Shown here in pieces: positions 24,102-31,585 of a DNA stretch of 55,118 nucleotides. The DNA is taken from NCBI GenBank assembly GCA_024277955.1, contig JAJRUE010000057.1:1-55118 (forward strand), written 5' to 3'. The notes beneath the pieces were generated by a model. The model was not told where the DNA came from and searched no databases. It worked only from the letters and a program-made list of their open reading frames with translations. This stretch comes from Alphaproteobacteria bacterium. Its GTDB lineage: Bacteria; Pseudomonadota; Alphaproteobacteria; Rhodobacterales; Rhodobacteraceae. Both the position numbers and the translations under genes were made by a program. How positions within the stretch are numbered: the stretch's first letter is position 1; the number at the start of each line of letters is the position of its first letter.

Positions 24102-25084
24102 CCCAGCGCCGCGCTCGCGGCGCTTTCCGGCAGTTCCTCGTCGAAACAGCGCTGGTAGAACTCGGCCACGGTCTGGCGTTCCAGTTCGTCGCACTTGTTC
24201 AGAAATGACAGCCGGAAGGCATAGCCCACGTTGCGAAAGATGGTGGCGTTCTGCGCCCAGTTGATCACCGTGCGCGGGCTCATCACCGTGGACAGTTCGC
24301 CGTTCATGAAGGCGGTGCGCGTGAGATCCGCCACCGTCACCATCTGCGAGATCGTCCTGCGCCCGCTTTCGGTGTTGTAAACCGGGTTCTTGGCCAGCAC
24401 GATCGCGGTTTCGGCGTCGTGGCTCAGGTAGTTCAGCGTCGCCACCAGCGACCAGCGGTCCATCTGGGCCTGGTTGATCTGCTGGACCCCGTGATAGAGG
24501 CCCGTGGTGTCGCCCAGGCCAACCGTGTTCGAGGTGGCAAACAGCCGGAAATACGGGTGCGGGGTGATGATCTCGTTCTGGTCCAGCAGCGTCAGCTTGC
24601 CGTCATGCTCCAGCACCCGCTGGATCACGAACATCACGTCGGCCCGGCCCGCGTCGTATTCGTCGAACACGATCGCCGTGGCATTGCGCAGCGCCCAGGG
24701 CAGGATGCCTTCCTGGAATTCGGTCACCTGCTTGCCGTCCTTCAGCTTGATCGCGTCCTTGCCGATCAGGTCGATCCGGGAAATGTGGCTGTCCAGGTTG
24801 ACGCGCACCGTCGGCCAGTTCAAACGTGCTGCGACCTGTTCGATATGGGTCGATTTGCCGGTGCCGTGATAGCCTTGGATGATGCAGCGCCGGTTGTGCA
24901 TGAACCCGGCCAGGATCGCCAGCGTGGTGTCGGGATCGAACTTGTAGGTGGCGTCAAAATCCGGCACCCGGTCGGTCTTGTCGGCAAAGCCTTTCACGAT
25001 CATGTCGCTGTCGATGCCAAATGTATCCCGAACAGAGATTTCCTCTGTCGGTTTCGCCTGCATATCCATGGTTCCGTCCGCCAT
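24098..25084 (-). CDS. cobS: Cobaltochelatase AAA+ ATPase subunit CobS
   Basis: An AAA+ MoxR-like ATPase that, with CobT, energises cobalt insertion by CobN. The 328 residues show Walker A GYHGTGKST at 71-79, Walker B AIVFDEYD at 137-144, and the sensor region YFRLFATSNTVGLGD followed by QINQAQMDRWSL. The ATG at 25084 has GAGGAA upstream and gives MADGTMDMQAKPTEEISV. It is first of three overlapping genes (cobS, SNase-like, cobT). Confidence 0.96.
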   Translation of the reverse strand: MADGTMDMQAKPTEEISVRDTFGIDSDMIVKGFADKTDRVPDFDATYKFDPDTTLAILAGFMHNRRCIIQGYHGTGKSTHIEQVAARLNWPTVRVNLDSHISRIDLIGKDAIKLKDGKQVTEFQEGILPWALRNATAIVFDEYDAGRADVMFVIQRVLEHDGKLTLLDQNEIITPHPYFRLFATSNTVGLGDTTGLYHGVQQINQAQMDRWSLVATLNYLSHDAETAIVLAKNPVYNTESGRRTISQMVTVADLTRTAFMNGELSTVMSPRTVINWAQNATIFRNVGYAFRLSFLNKCDELERQTVAEFYQRCFDEELPESAASAALG

Positions 25085-25190
25085 TGCATTCCTCGGGGGG
25101 GGTGTCAGCTTGCGGTGCAATCCGCCGCTTTGGGGCCGTTTTGCGGGATTATGCGACGAAGGTCAACGCGCGGCGGTGCCAAAAGCCGGG

Positions 25191-25748
25191 TCAATTGCGC
25201 ACGGCGCGTACCGCGACCAGCATTCGGCGCAGCCCCCAGGCGGCGGGGATCAGCGGCAGGGCGGCGCTGTACATGCCGCTTTCATAATGAAACGTCCCGT
25301 CCACAAGGAATGGAAACACGAAATGCGCCAGTTCCGACACCACCATGGCGAAAAAGAACAGGCACAGGAAAAAATCGCCAAAGCGCCAGCGCAGCAGGAT
25401 CATCACCGCGCCGCCGATCCAGACCATCGGCGCCAGGAAGGCGGCCAGCAGCAGGAAATCGCGCTGCGACACCGGCGTGCCGCCCAGCCGCGACACCAGT
25501 TGCTCGAACCCGGTCAGGTATTCTTCGCCCACGTGGCCGATGAACAGCAGCACCGTCAGCAGGTAGGGCACCAGGATCGTGGTGGTGTCGATCGGGTGGC
25601 GCCACAGCGTTGCCACGAACAAGGCCAGCCCGCCGACAAAGGCCATCCCGATCACCGCCAGCGGCACCGGGCCCATCAGCAGCCAGGCCAGCGCTGGAAA
25701 GATCAGCACCGAAACGGCGGGGAGCAACAGATCGCGAGGATTTGACAT
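25191..25748 (-). CDS. HXXEE-type small integral membrane protein
   Basis: A 185-residue polytopic membrane protein with about five hydrophobic helices. GHVGEEYLTGF contains an H-x-x-E-E motif, and a second conserved-looking stretch ELAHFVFPF precedes YESGMYSAALPLIPAAWG; both fit the HXXEE family, whose function is unknown to me. It starts 27 bases after the stop of the peptidoglycan-binding-like gene, on the same strand, so the two are probably co-transcribed. An immunity or accessory role for that protein is possible but unproven. Confidence 0.78.
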   Translation of the reverse strand: MSNPRDLLLPAVSVLIFPALAWLLMGPVPLAVIGMAFVGGLALFVATLWRHPIDTTTILVPYLLTVLLFIGHVGEEYLTGFEQLVSRLGGTPVSQRDFLLLAAFLAPMVWIGGAVMILLRWRFGDFFLCLFFFAMVVSELAHFVFPFLVDGTFHYESGMYSAALPLIPAAWGLRRMLVAVRAVRN

Positions 25749-25775
25749 ATTCGACCTTTCTCGTCGGGCTTGGGC

Positions 25776-27392
25776 CTATTTCTTCTTGGAGTGCTGCTTT
25801 TCCAGCGCCGCGAATTTCTTTTCCATCGCCTTCAGAAAGGACTTGTGGCGCATCACGTCGCGGGCCACCGCATCGGCGATGGCTTGCGGGGACTCGTTGC
25901 CCTTCAGGGTGTCGATGGCCCCGCCCCAGGCGAATTTCAGAACGTCGTTGCCAAGGTTGCCGGCCAGCGATTCCACCACTTTGCTCATGTGTTCGATCTG
26001 CTTGGCGCCAGTCAGCCCCTTGAACCAGTCGTTCTTGTCCAGCCGCAGCTTTTTCAGCAACGCCGTGTCGCGGGTTGCATTGCGGGCGCTTCGGGCAAGT
26101 GACGTGCCAACCTTGTCGTTGGCGCGGCCCAGGTTGCCCAGCACCCCGCCGGTCATGGTCTTGTAAAGCCCGTCGACCATTTTTTTCTCGAACTGCTTGC
26201 CAAAGTTGTAGCTCTTGCCCTTGACGCCTGCCGTCTTGGCAAAATCGGTGACCATCGCCAACGCGGCCTCGAATACCTCGGTCACCGCCTGCCTGCCGGC
26301 GCCATGGGCCCAGTTCTTGAAGAACTTCTGCGCCACCGTCTGTCCGACAAAGCCGAACGGCGGCTTGCCGATGAGCCGGTCCGCCAGTTTATTGCCCATC
26401 TTACCGAAGTATTTTTCGTTCAACCCGCCTTTTACGCCGCCGCTGATGCCGTCGAGCATCACCGTCATCACGTCTTGCATGGCGCTGTCGTTGTAGCCTG
26501 CCAGCGACCGGCCATACTGGGTCGAGGCCGACTTGATCATCCCGAACAGCGCCCCGGCCGAGGCCTTGGCCTTTGTCGGCGTGGTCTTGCCGCGGGCGAT
26601 CAGGTAGGCCCCGGCGATGTAGGTGGCGATCTCGAAACTGGTGTCGCGCACCAGGTCCAGGTTTTCCTGCATCTTCTGGGCGCCGCCGGCGAACTTGTTG
26701 CCGTAGACCTCGACCTCGCGGGCGTATTCGTTCACCGCCTTTTTTGCCGCCGGCATCGCCGCGATCGCCTTGCGCAGGTCTTTCGACTTGAGCGCCTTGT
26801 CCACCTTCACCAGTGCGCCCCAGGCGGCGGGGCCCTTGGAAAAGCGCGGCTCTTTCAGCCCGGCGCGCACCGAGCTGGCCCACATTACCAGCGCGTCCAT
26901 GAAGCCGGTCGACCCGGTGGCGGCGTCGATGTAGAACTGCGCCGTGTCGTCGATGGTCTGGTATTGCGACGTCATCGCCGCCAGCACCCGGTCGAGCTTC
27001 TTGCAGGTCTCGGCCACCAGCTTGTCGAAATCCTTGGGCGTTACCGGGTAGGTCTTGCCCTTGACCACCACCTGCAGCACCTCGATTTCGACGCTGGGGC
27101 CCTTGCCGGCGGCGGCCTTTTTCACCAGCGCCTTGAAGGTGCGCCCGCCGGGGTCCACCACCCCGTCGGGTTTCTTGAAGCCATTGGCCTTCTGGAAAGC
27201 CGAGATCGCCTTGACGAAGGCGCCGTTGACGCGGCCGTTGACCTCGGCCTTCCGGCCGGCGGCGGCCAGCAGGCGCTGCACCACCATCACGTCGGCGGGG
27301 GCGTTCCTGACCTTGCCGCCCTCGCTGAACTCGGGGCGCGGATCGGCGCCCACGGGGGCCTTGATACGGGCTTTGGTGGCAGCTGCCGGCAT
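25776..27392 (-). CDS. Large protein with peptidoglycan-binding-like N-terminus, function unknown
   Basis: A 538-residue Lys/Ala-rich protein. Residues 35-92 resemble a PG_binding_1 domain: ADVMVVQRLLAAAGRK, VNGAFVKAISAFQKANGF, PDGVVDPGGRTFKALV. The remainder, from about 100 onward, is largely helical with basic patches and no motif I recognise. There is no signal peptide. The ATG at 27392 follows GGAGG with ideal spacing. The combination of a wall-binding-like module, no signal peptide and a long basic C-terminal part, with a membrane protein gene right after it, recalls contact-dependent effectors; that is inference, as no secretion gene is in this window. Confidence 0.75.
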   Translation of the reverse strand: MPAAATKARIKAPVGADPRPEFSEGGKVRNAPADVMVVQRLLAAAGRKAEVNGRVNGAFVKAISAFQKANGFKKPDGVVDPGGRTFKALVKKAAAGKGPSVEIEVLQVVVKGKTYPVTPKDFDKLVAETCKKLDRVLAAMTSQYQTIDDTAQFYIDAATGSTGFMDALVMWASSVRAGLKEPRFSKGPAAWGALVKVDKALKSKDLRKAIAAMPAAKKAVNEYAREVEVYGNKFAGGAQKMQENLDLVRDTSFEIATYIAGAYLIARGKTTPTKAKASAGALFGMIKSASTQYGRSLAGYNDSAMQDVMTVMLDGISGGVKGGLNEKYFGKMGNKLADRLIGKPPFGFVGQTVAQKFFKNWAHGAGRQAVTEVFEAALAMVTDFAKTAGVKGKSYNFGKQFEKKMVDGLYKTMTGGVLGNLGRANDKVGTSLARSARNATRDTALLKKLRLDKNDWFKGLTGAKQIEHMSKVVESLAGNLGNDVLKFAWGGAIDTLKGNESPQAIADAVARDVMRHKSFLKAMEKKFAALEKQHSKKK

Positions 27393-27537
27393 GGGTCCTC
27401 CTGCAATGAACTGTCGAAAATACACGGCCGGGCGAGTCAATTCCGGCCAGTATAACCGCAGCCCCGCGATTTTCGGAATACCTTTTGCCGGGGCCGCAAG
27501 CTGCCCGCCCGCCGCCCACGCCGGTCCGCGCGCGGGC

Positions 27538-27582
27538 CCCGCCGGCAAAGCCCGGCGGGCAAGGTTTTTCGAAAAACCTTGC
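27538..27582 (+). repeat. Family-A palindromic element, copy A3
   Basis: A CCCGCCGG/CCGGCGGG hairpin (27538-27559) is followed by a 24-base palindrome centred on AAGGTTTTTCGAAAAACCTT (27559-27582). The second, GC-type AAGGCG palindrome of A1, A2 and A4 is absent. It sits in the 249-base gap between the arginase-like gene and the large unknown gene; the rest of that gap shows nothing. Confidence 0.78.
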
Positions 27583-27641
27583 CTCGCTCCGGCGTCGCGC
27601 CAAGGTTCGCCCCGCGCCCAGCTCCGGCCATTGGGGCGGCG

Positions 27642-28118
27642 TCAGCCCGCCGCGGCCCCGACGGCGGCGCCCAGCAGCCGGGCGCAGGCGCGCGCGGTGC
27701 GCCCGTCGCCATCCAGCGCGCCGGCCCAGCCGCTGAACGACAGCGCCCGGACCCGGTTGGACGCCACGAAAGCGCCCAGCGCCCCGGCGGCCTCGTCCAG
27801 CGACGGCCCGCCGGCCACCGGGTAGTTGTTGGCCGGCACTTGCGCCGCGTCCAGCACGTCATTGTCGATATGCAGATGCACCGGGCGCGCCAGCCGCAGC
27901 CCGGCCAGCGACGCCACGTCCAGCCGGACTACCTCGGAATTCGCCAGCGCCACGGCTTCCAGCGGGTCGAGATCGCGCGCCCCCACCAGGCGCACGTCGC
28001 GTTCGGCGACCGCGCGCACCGGGTTCAGCGCCGGCGTCACCCCGCCGGGCGCCGCCGCGGCCAGCGACGGCTCGGGGGTTGCCAAGAAAAACGGCGTAAC
28101 CATCCAGCGCGCATCCAT
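27642..28118 (-). CDS. Arginase/ureohydrolase-family protein lacking the N-terminal metal motifs (probable remnant)
   Basis: The C-terminal half is arginase-like: VRLVGARDLDPLE, then PVHLHIDNDVLDAAQVPAN, which contains the third ureohydrolase motif (D-x-D), then YPVAGGPSLDEAAGALGAF. The first 25 residues (MDARWMVTPFFLATPEPSLA) look like a normal beginning but run straight into the C-terminal part. The GGDH and DAHxD metal motifs expected between are missing. The product has about 158 residues against about 280-320 for the family. An in-frame internal deletion is the simplest reading, and the product should lack the two-manganese site. The start is uncertain (ATG at 28136, 28118 or 28103). Confidence 0.72.
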   Translation of the reverse strand: MDARWMVTPFFLATPEPSLAAAAPGGVTPALNPVRAVAERDVRLVGARDLDPLEAVALANSEVVRLDVASLAGLRLARPVHLHIDNDVLDAAQVPANNYPVAGGPSLDEAAGALGAFVASNRVRALSFSGWAGALDGDGRTARACARLLGAAVGAAAG

Positions 28119-28176
28119 GCCCCGCGCTAGCAGCAAACCCGGGCGGTTTCAAACCGAGTGTCTCGGGCGGCGCCCT

Positions 28177-28243
28177 CCGCCGGCAAGGCCCGGCGGCCCA
28201 AGGTTTTTCGAAAAACCTTGGGCAAGGCGCTTGCAAACGCCTT
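28177..28243 (+). repeat. Family-A palindromic element, copy A4
   Basis: Three parts in a row: CCGCCGG/CCGGCGG hairpin (28177-28196), a 26-base palindrome centred on AAGGTTTTTCGAAAAACCTT (28197-28222), and AAGGCGCTTGCAAACGCCTT (28224-28243, one mismatch). It lies between the J-domain gene and the arginase-like gene, both on the minus strand. Confidence 0.8.
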
Positions 28244-28278
28244 GGTCCCGGCCCGGCGGTCCGCTCGGACCCCCGGCC

Positions 28279-28911
28279 TCAATCCTTGAAATACCGGCTT
28301 TCCTTGATCTGGTCCCAGGCCCAGACCACTTCCTGCAGCTGCTCTTCCTGCGACCGGTCACCGCCGTTCATGTCAGGATGCAGCACCTTGATCAGCGCCT
28401 TGTACTGCTTGCGCACCTCGGCCTTGGTCCAGTGGTCCTTGGCCTCGAGAATATCGATCGCCTTGCGCTCGGTGGGCGGCAGTTGCCGGGTGCCGGTGAT
28501 CGACTTGCCGGGGTTCTTGGTGGCGTTTTCGCCCAGCACCTGGTGCGGATCGTCGATCCCCAGCCGGGCCCAGGCCTTGGCCTCGTCGCCGCGCTTGCCA
28601 AAGGGCTTGGTCTCGCGCTCCCACACCCGGTCGCGGTCCATCTGGGCCTCGAATTCCTCTTCGGTGGTGCCGTTGAAAAAGTTCCATTTCAGATTGTATT
28701 CGCGCACGTGGTCCTTGCAGAACCACAGGTAGTCATCCAGCGAATCCGGCGATTTCGGCGCCCGGTACTTGCCGCGCTCCTGGCAGCCGGGGTGCTCGCA
28801 TTCGCGTGTCGAGGTCTCGAACGCCCCGGACATGCCACGCTTGCCGCGGGTCCGCTTCTTCTTGTCGGACGACACGGACATATCAAATCCGAACGGGTCT
28901 GGTTTTGCCAT
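28279..28911 (-). CDS. J-domain (DnaJ-like) molecular chaperone protein
   Basis: A co-chaperone expected to stimulate a DnaK-type ATPase. The J-domain is at the C-terminus (about residues 150-205) with HWTKAEVRKQYKALIKVLHP, D and the HPD triad. The N-terminal half has a conserved region with paired cysteines, CEHPGCQERGKYRAPKSP followed by LWFCKDH. The ATG at 28911 has AAGG eight bases upstream, giving 210 residues. It is divergent from bolA with a 74-base shared promoter region. Confidence 0.88.
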   Translation of the reverse strand: MAKPDPFGFDMSVSSDKKKRTRGKRGMSGAFETSTRECEHPGCQERGKYRAPKSPDSLDDYLWFCKDHVREYNLKWNFFNGTTEEEFEAQMDRDRVWERETKPFGKRGDEAKAWARLGIDDPHQVLGENATKNPGKSITGTRQLPPTERKAIDILEAKDHWTKAEVRKQYKALIKVLHPDMNGGDRSQEEQLQEVVWAWDQIKESRYFKD

Positions 28912-28985
28912 GATTGCTGCCTTTTCGACTCGGACCCGAGAGTTTAGACCATTTGCCACAGGATAGAAGAGGGCAGGGACGAAAA

Positions 28986-29249
28986 ATGTCGATCACCGAA
29001 GAAATCCGCGAAAACCTGCTGAGCGCGCTGGCGCCCGAGTATCTCGAGATCGTCGACGACAGCGAAAAGCACCGCGGCCATGCCGGCTACCGGGAGGGCG
29101 GCGAAAGCCATTTCCACGTGACCATCCGCGCCGAAGCCTTCAAGGGCCTGTCCCGGATCGAGCGTCACCGCGCGGTGCATGCGGCGCTGGGCAAGGATCT
29201 GGTGGGGCGCATCCACGCGCTGGCGCTCACGCTGGAGACGCCGGACTAG
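28986..29249 (+). CDS. bolA: BolA-family protein
   Basis: BolA proteins pair with monothiol glutaredoxins to bind [2Fe-2S] clusters and affect iron handling, morphology and stress responses. The 87-residue sequence has the family core HRGHAGYREGGESHFHVTIR, then GLSRIERHRAVHAALG and IHALALTL. Ligand-type histidines are in place. The ATG at 28986 is preceded by a purine-rich AGGGACGAAAA. It is divergent from the J-domain gene. Confidence 0.93.
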   Translation: MSITEEIRENLLSALAPEYLEIVDDSEKHRGHAGYREGGESHFHVTIRAEAFKGLSRIERHRAVHAALGKDLVGRIHALALTLETPD

Positions 29250-29554
29250 CCGCCTGTCGAGACCTCGCGGGCGTCACTGGTCCGACCAACGCGGGGCTCT
29301 GGCGTGCTGCCGCAAGGAATACCACCTGTCATTGAGTTTGCACCATCTTGGTGGAACCGTCCGGGACGCACAGCGGCCCGGGCATGCGCTCGTCCGCGCG
29401 ACTGCCTGCCCCATGTTGCACATGTGGTTGAAAACAACCACCACACACTCGCCAGCCCCGTCCCACCAGAAGAGCGCTTTCAGGGCCGCGGCGTCCACCC
29501 GGGCGACCGCCGGCCCTATGTCACGCCAGTCGGTGCTCCCCCGCAGCGCCCGAG
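29250..29554. other. Intergenic region between bolA and the DUF4177 gene; no gene identified
   Basis: 305 bases where no open frame resembles a known protein. It is less GC-skewed than its neighbours. It holds a perfect hairpin, GTGGTTG-AAAA-CAACCAC (29424-29441), without a T-run. A short minus-strand frame (29274-29498) has an odd composition and no ribosome-binding site. It may be a decayed gene or convergent 3' ends. Confidence 0.4.
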
Positions 29555-30070
29555 CTAGCGCCCGCGGCCGTCCGTCGCCGCGTCGCCCTTGGCCTCGTCG
29601 CCATCCTTGCCGATCAGGGTTTCGCTCAGTGTGTCGCGGATGTCCTCCTGGCCGGTGTCCGCGCCGGGCGCATCGTCACCAGCCGCTCCGGCGTCATCCC
29701 CGCCAGCGCCGGCCGGCTGTTTCGCCGCCCCGGCACCGTCCACATCCCCGGTCACCGCGCGCGTCAAAGGCGGCACCGTGCCCGTGCCCGAGGCCGCCGC
29801 CAGCTGCGCCACCGCGCGCGCCTTGTCCGGCCCGGTCTTCACCTGGCGACCGAACACCAGCATGTTCTGATAGACCGTGGCCTTGCCGGTCAGCCCCTGG
29901 CGCTCGACCGCCGGCAGGGTGTCGCAGCGCAGATATTCCCAGCCCTCGGCGCCCATTTCGTTCATCACGTCCTGCAGCGCATTGGCAAAACGCGCTTCCG
30001 ACGTGCGCAAGCCCTTGGCCTTCCGGCCCTTCTTCGGTGCGGGGATTACCTTGTATTCATAACGGATCAT
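29555..30070 (-). CDS. DUF4177 domain-containing protein
   Basis: A 171-residue protein. The N-terminal 75 residues form a DUF4177-like domain: MIRYEYKVIPAPKKGRKAKG, then MNEMGAEGWEYLRCDTLPAV and VYQNMLVFGR. The C-terminal half is a low-complexity, Ala/Gly/Asp-rich disordered tail. GGAGAGA precedes the start. Function unknown; DUF4177 proteins are small beta/alpha proteins. Confidence 0.8.
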   Translation of the reverse strand: MIRYEYKVIPAPKKGRKAKGLRTSEARFANALQDVMNEMGAEGWEYLRCDTLPAVERQGLTGKATVYQNMLVFGRQVKTGPDKARAVAQLAAASGTGTVPPLTRAVTGDVDGAGAAKQPAGAGGDDAGAAGDDAPGADTGQEDIRDTLSETLIGKDGDEAKGDAATDGRGR

Positions 30071-30447
30071 CTGTCTCTCCGGCTGGGTGGCGACGTTCTA
30101 GGACGCGCGCGGCCCCAGTTCAACCGCCGTTCGGGGCGCAATTTGTCCCGCCGTTCGGTCCGCAGCCCAGCCGAGCAATGCGGCCCTTGGCCCGCAGGCC
30201 TCTGCCGCGCCGCACGATTCGTCGCCCGTGGCCTTCCGAAACCCGGTCTTTCACCCGATCTGCGGGCGCTTGCACGGCATCCAGGGACAGAAAGCCGAAA
30301 TCCCCAACACTGTTTCACGGACCGTTACAATTGTGTCCGATTTCCGGCAAATTCGTGACGAAATTGCCTTGAATGGTTTGGAAAACGCGATGAAACCTGC
30401 TAATAATGACTTGAGAAGGTTACGGTTAAGTTCCGGAGGGGGACATT
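30071..30447 (+). promoter_or_regulatory. Divergent upstream region of DUF4177 and VPLPA-CTERM genes
   Basis: 377 bases between divergent genes. The first two thirds are GC-rich with no feature seen. The last 130 bases are AT-richer (TTACAATTGTGTCC, AATAATGACTTGAGAAGG, GGTTACGGTTAAG) and lead to a strong GGAGGGGG ribosome-binding site at about 30436-30443, so the promoter of the exported protein is probably here. No specific factor site can be named. Confidence 0.4.
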
Positions 30448-31137
30448 ATGAATAAAGCAAGACTTTTCAAACGCGCACTTGCCGGCCTGGCGCTTGCGGC
30501 CACGATGACCACGGCAGCCGCCGCGGCCACGTTCAATATCACGGGCGGCACCGCTTCGGTTCTCCCGGCGACCTACAACCCGTCCTGCAACGGCTGCACC
30601 GCTCCGGCGGTGGGTGACCCGATCACCGTGTTCAGCGGCTCGACCGGCGGTTCGATCGGTGGCGGTCTCGGGATCAGTTCTGCCGCAACGCTGCGGTTCA
30701 CCTTCATTGGCAAGGAAGCCGGTGCGATGAACGCGTTGTTCTCGATCGGCGGCGCGACGCTGACCAACACCGGTGGCTTCAACACCACTTTCACGGTCTA
30801 CCAAACCGTCGCGGGTTTCCTGAACTTCCTGTTCCAGACCCAGGAAGGCGGCCTGTGGGATGACATCAACGGCAACGGCGTCGGCAACGACCAGTTGGGC
30901 ATCTCCAACGGCGGGACCACCCAGTTCGGCGGTCTGTCGATGGCCTTCAGTTCGATCTTCAACCAGGGCAAGTCGGTCTACGCTTTCTTCGGCGATGGTC
31001 GCGGCGATGTCGACTTTGACGACATGGTTGTGCGCATCGACGTTGTGCCGCTGCCGGCGACCGCGCTGCTGATGTTCGGCGCCCTCGGTGGCCTTGGCGC
31101 CCTGCGCGCCCGCCGCAAGAAAGCCTCTGCCGCCTGA
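30448..31137 (+). CDS. VPLPA-CTERM sorting-domain exported protein
   Basis: A 229-residue secreted protein. A signal peptide (basic KARLFKR, then LAGLALAATMTTAAAAA) is followed by a Gly/Thr/Ser/Asn-rich beta-type body with GDGRGDVDFDDMVVRI. The C-terminus is VVPLPATALLMFGALGGLGA followed by RARRKK: the VPLPA motif, one transmembrane helix and an Arg cluster that define the VPLPA-CTERM signal. Such tails are processed by exosortase systems linked to exopolysaccharide; no exosortase gene is in the window. Codon use is visibly less GC-biased than in its neighbours. A strong terminator follows. Confidence 0.93.
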   Translation: MNKARLFKRALAGLALAATMTTAAAAATFNITGGTASVLPATYNPSCNGCTAPAVGDPITVFSGSTGGSIGGGLGISSAATLRFTFIGKEAGAMNALFSIGGATLTNTGGFNTTFTVYQTVAGFLNFLFQTQEGGLWDDINGNGVGNDQLGISNGGTTQFGGLSMAFSSIFNQGKSVYAFFGDGRGDVDFDDMVVRIDVVPLPATALLMFGALGGLGALRARRKKASAA

Positions 31138-31161
31138 GGCACGCTTCCCCAAGTTTTGACG

Positions 31162-31195
31162 AAAAGGGCCGGGAATTTCCCCGGCCCTTTTTCAT
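31162..31195 (+). terminator. Rho-independent terminator after the VPLPA-CTERM gene
   Basis: A 12-bp stem (31162-31173 with 31180-31191) around an AATTTC loop, with an A-run on the left and T-run on the right, 25 bases past the stop. Both orientations could work. Confidence 0.92.
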
Positions 31196-31281
31196 GCGCA
31201 ACCGCCACTGATGCCGCTATTCGGCGTCACAATCCCGTGCACTACGGCTCGCCAATGGGCGCAATGCTCCGGGCCGTCCCG

Positions 31282-31326
31282 CCCGCCGGCGCCGTCCGGC
31301 GGGCAAGGTTTTTGCAAAAACCTTGC
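31282..31326 (+). repeat. Family-A palindromic element, copy A5
   Basis: A CCCGCCGG/CCGGCGGG hairpin (31282-31303) is followed by a 24-base palindrome centred on AAGGTTTTTGCAAAAACCTT (31303-31326). Same layout as A3, lacking the AAGGCG palindrome. Confidence 0.78.
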
Positions 31327-31585
31327 GCCGCTCAACCGTCGCATGTCCTTGGGCCTCGTCCTGCTGCGGCCAGCTCGCAGGCCGCCCCTGGCTACCGTCG
31401 CCCCACGCCGGCCTCTGGCTACACCAGGCACAGCCGTTCGCCGAGGCGCAGCCGGTTGCCCGCAGCCGAGGCCGCATCACGCGTGCAAGCCGAAAAGCCG
31501 TGCGTTCCGGCAAACCGGCCCCGAACGCTCCAAAGACATCCGCGCGGCGGTTCGTGGGAAACCCGCGAAACCGGTCAGCCGTTTC
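31327..31585. other. Intergenic tail between repeat A5 and gatB; no gene identified
   Basis: 259 bases on the 3' side of gatB. No frame has family resemblance and no terminator-like hairpin with a T-run is visible near the gatB stop. Together with 31196-31281 it forms a gene-free stretch of about 390 bases broken only by repeat A5. Confidence 0.4.

Noticed and set aside
29274..29498. Short minus-strand frame with a Trp/Cys-rich product
   Set aside because: There is no ribosome-binding site, no recognisable motif, and the plus strand is equally open. Kept only as an unannotated gap.
10149..31326. Family-A repeats as a CRISPR array
   Set aside because: Copies are kilobases apart with genes between them; there are no regular spacers and no cas genes.
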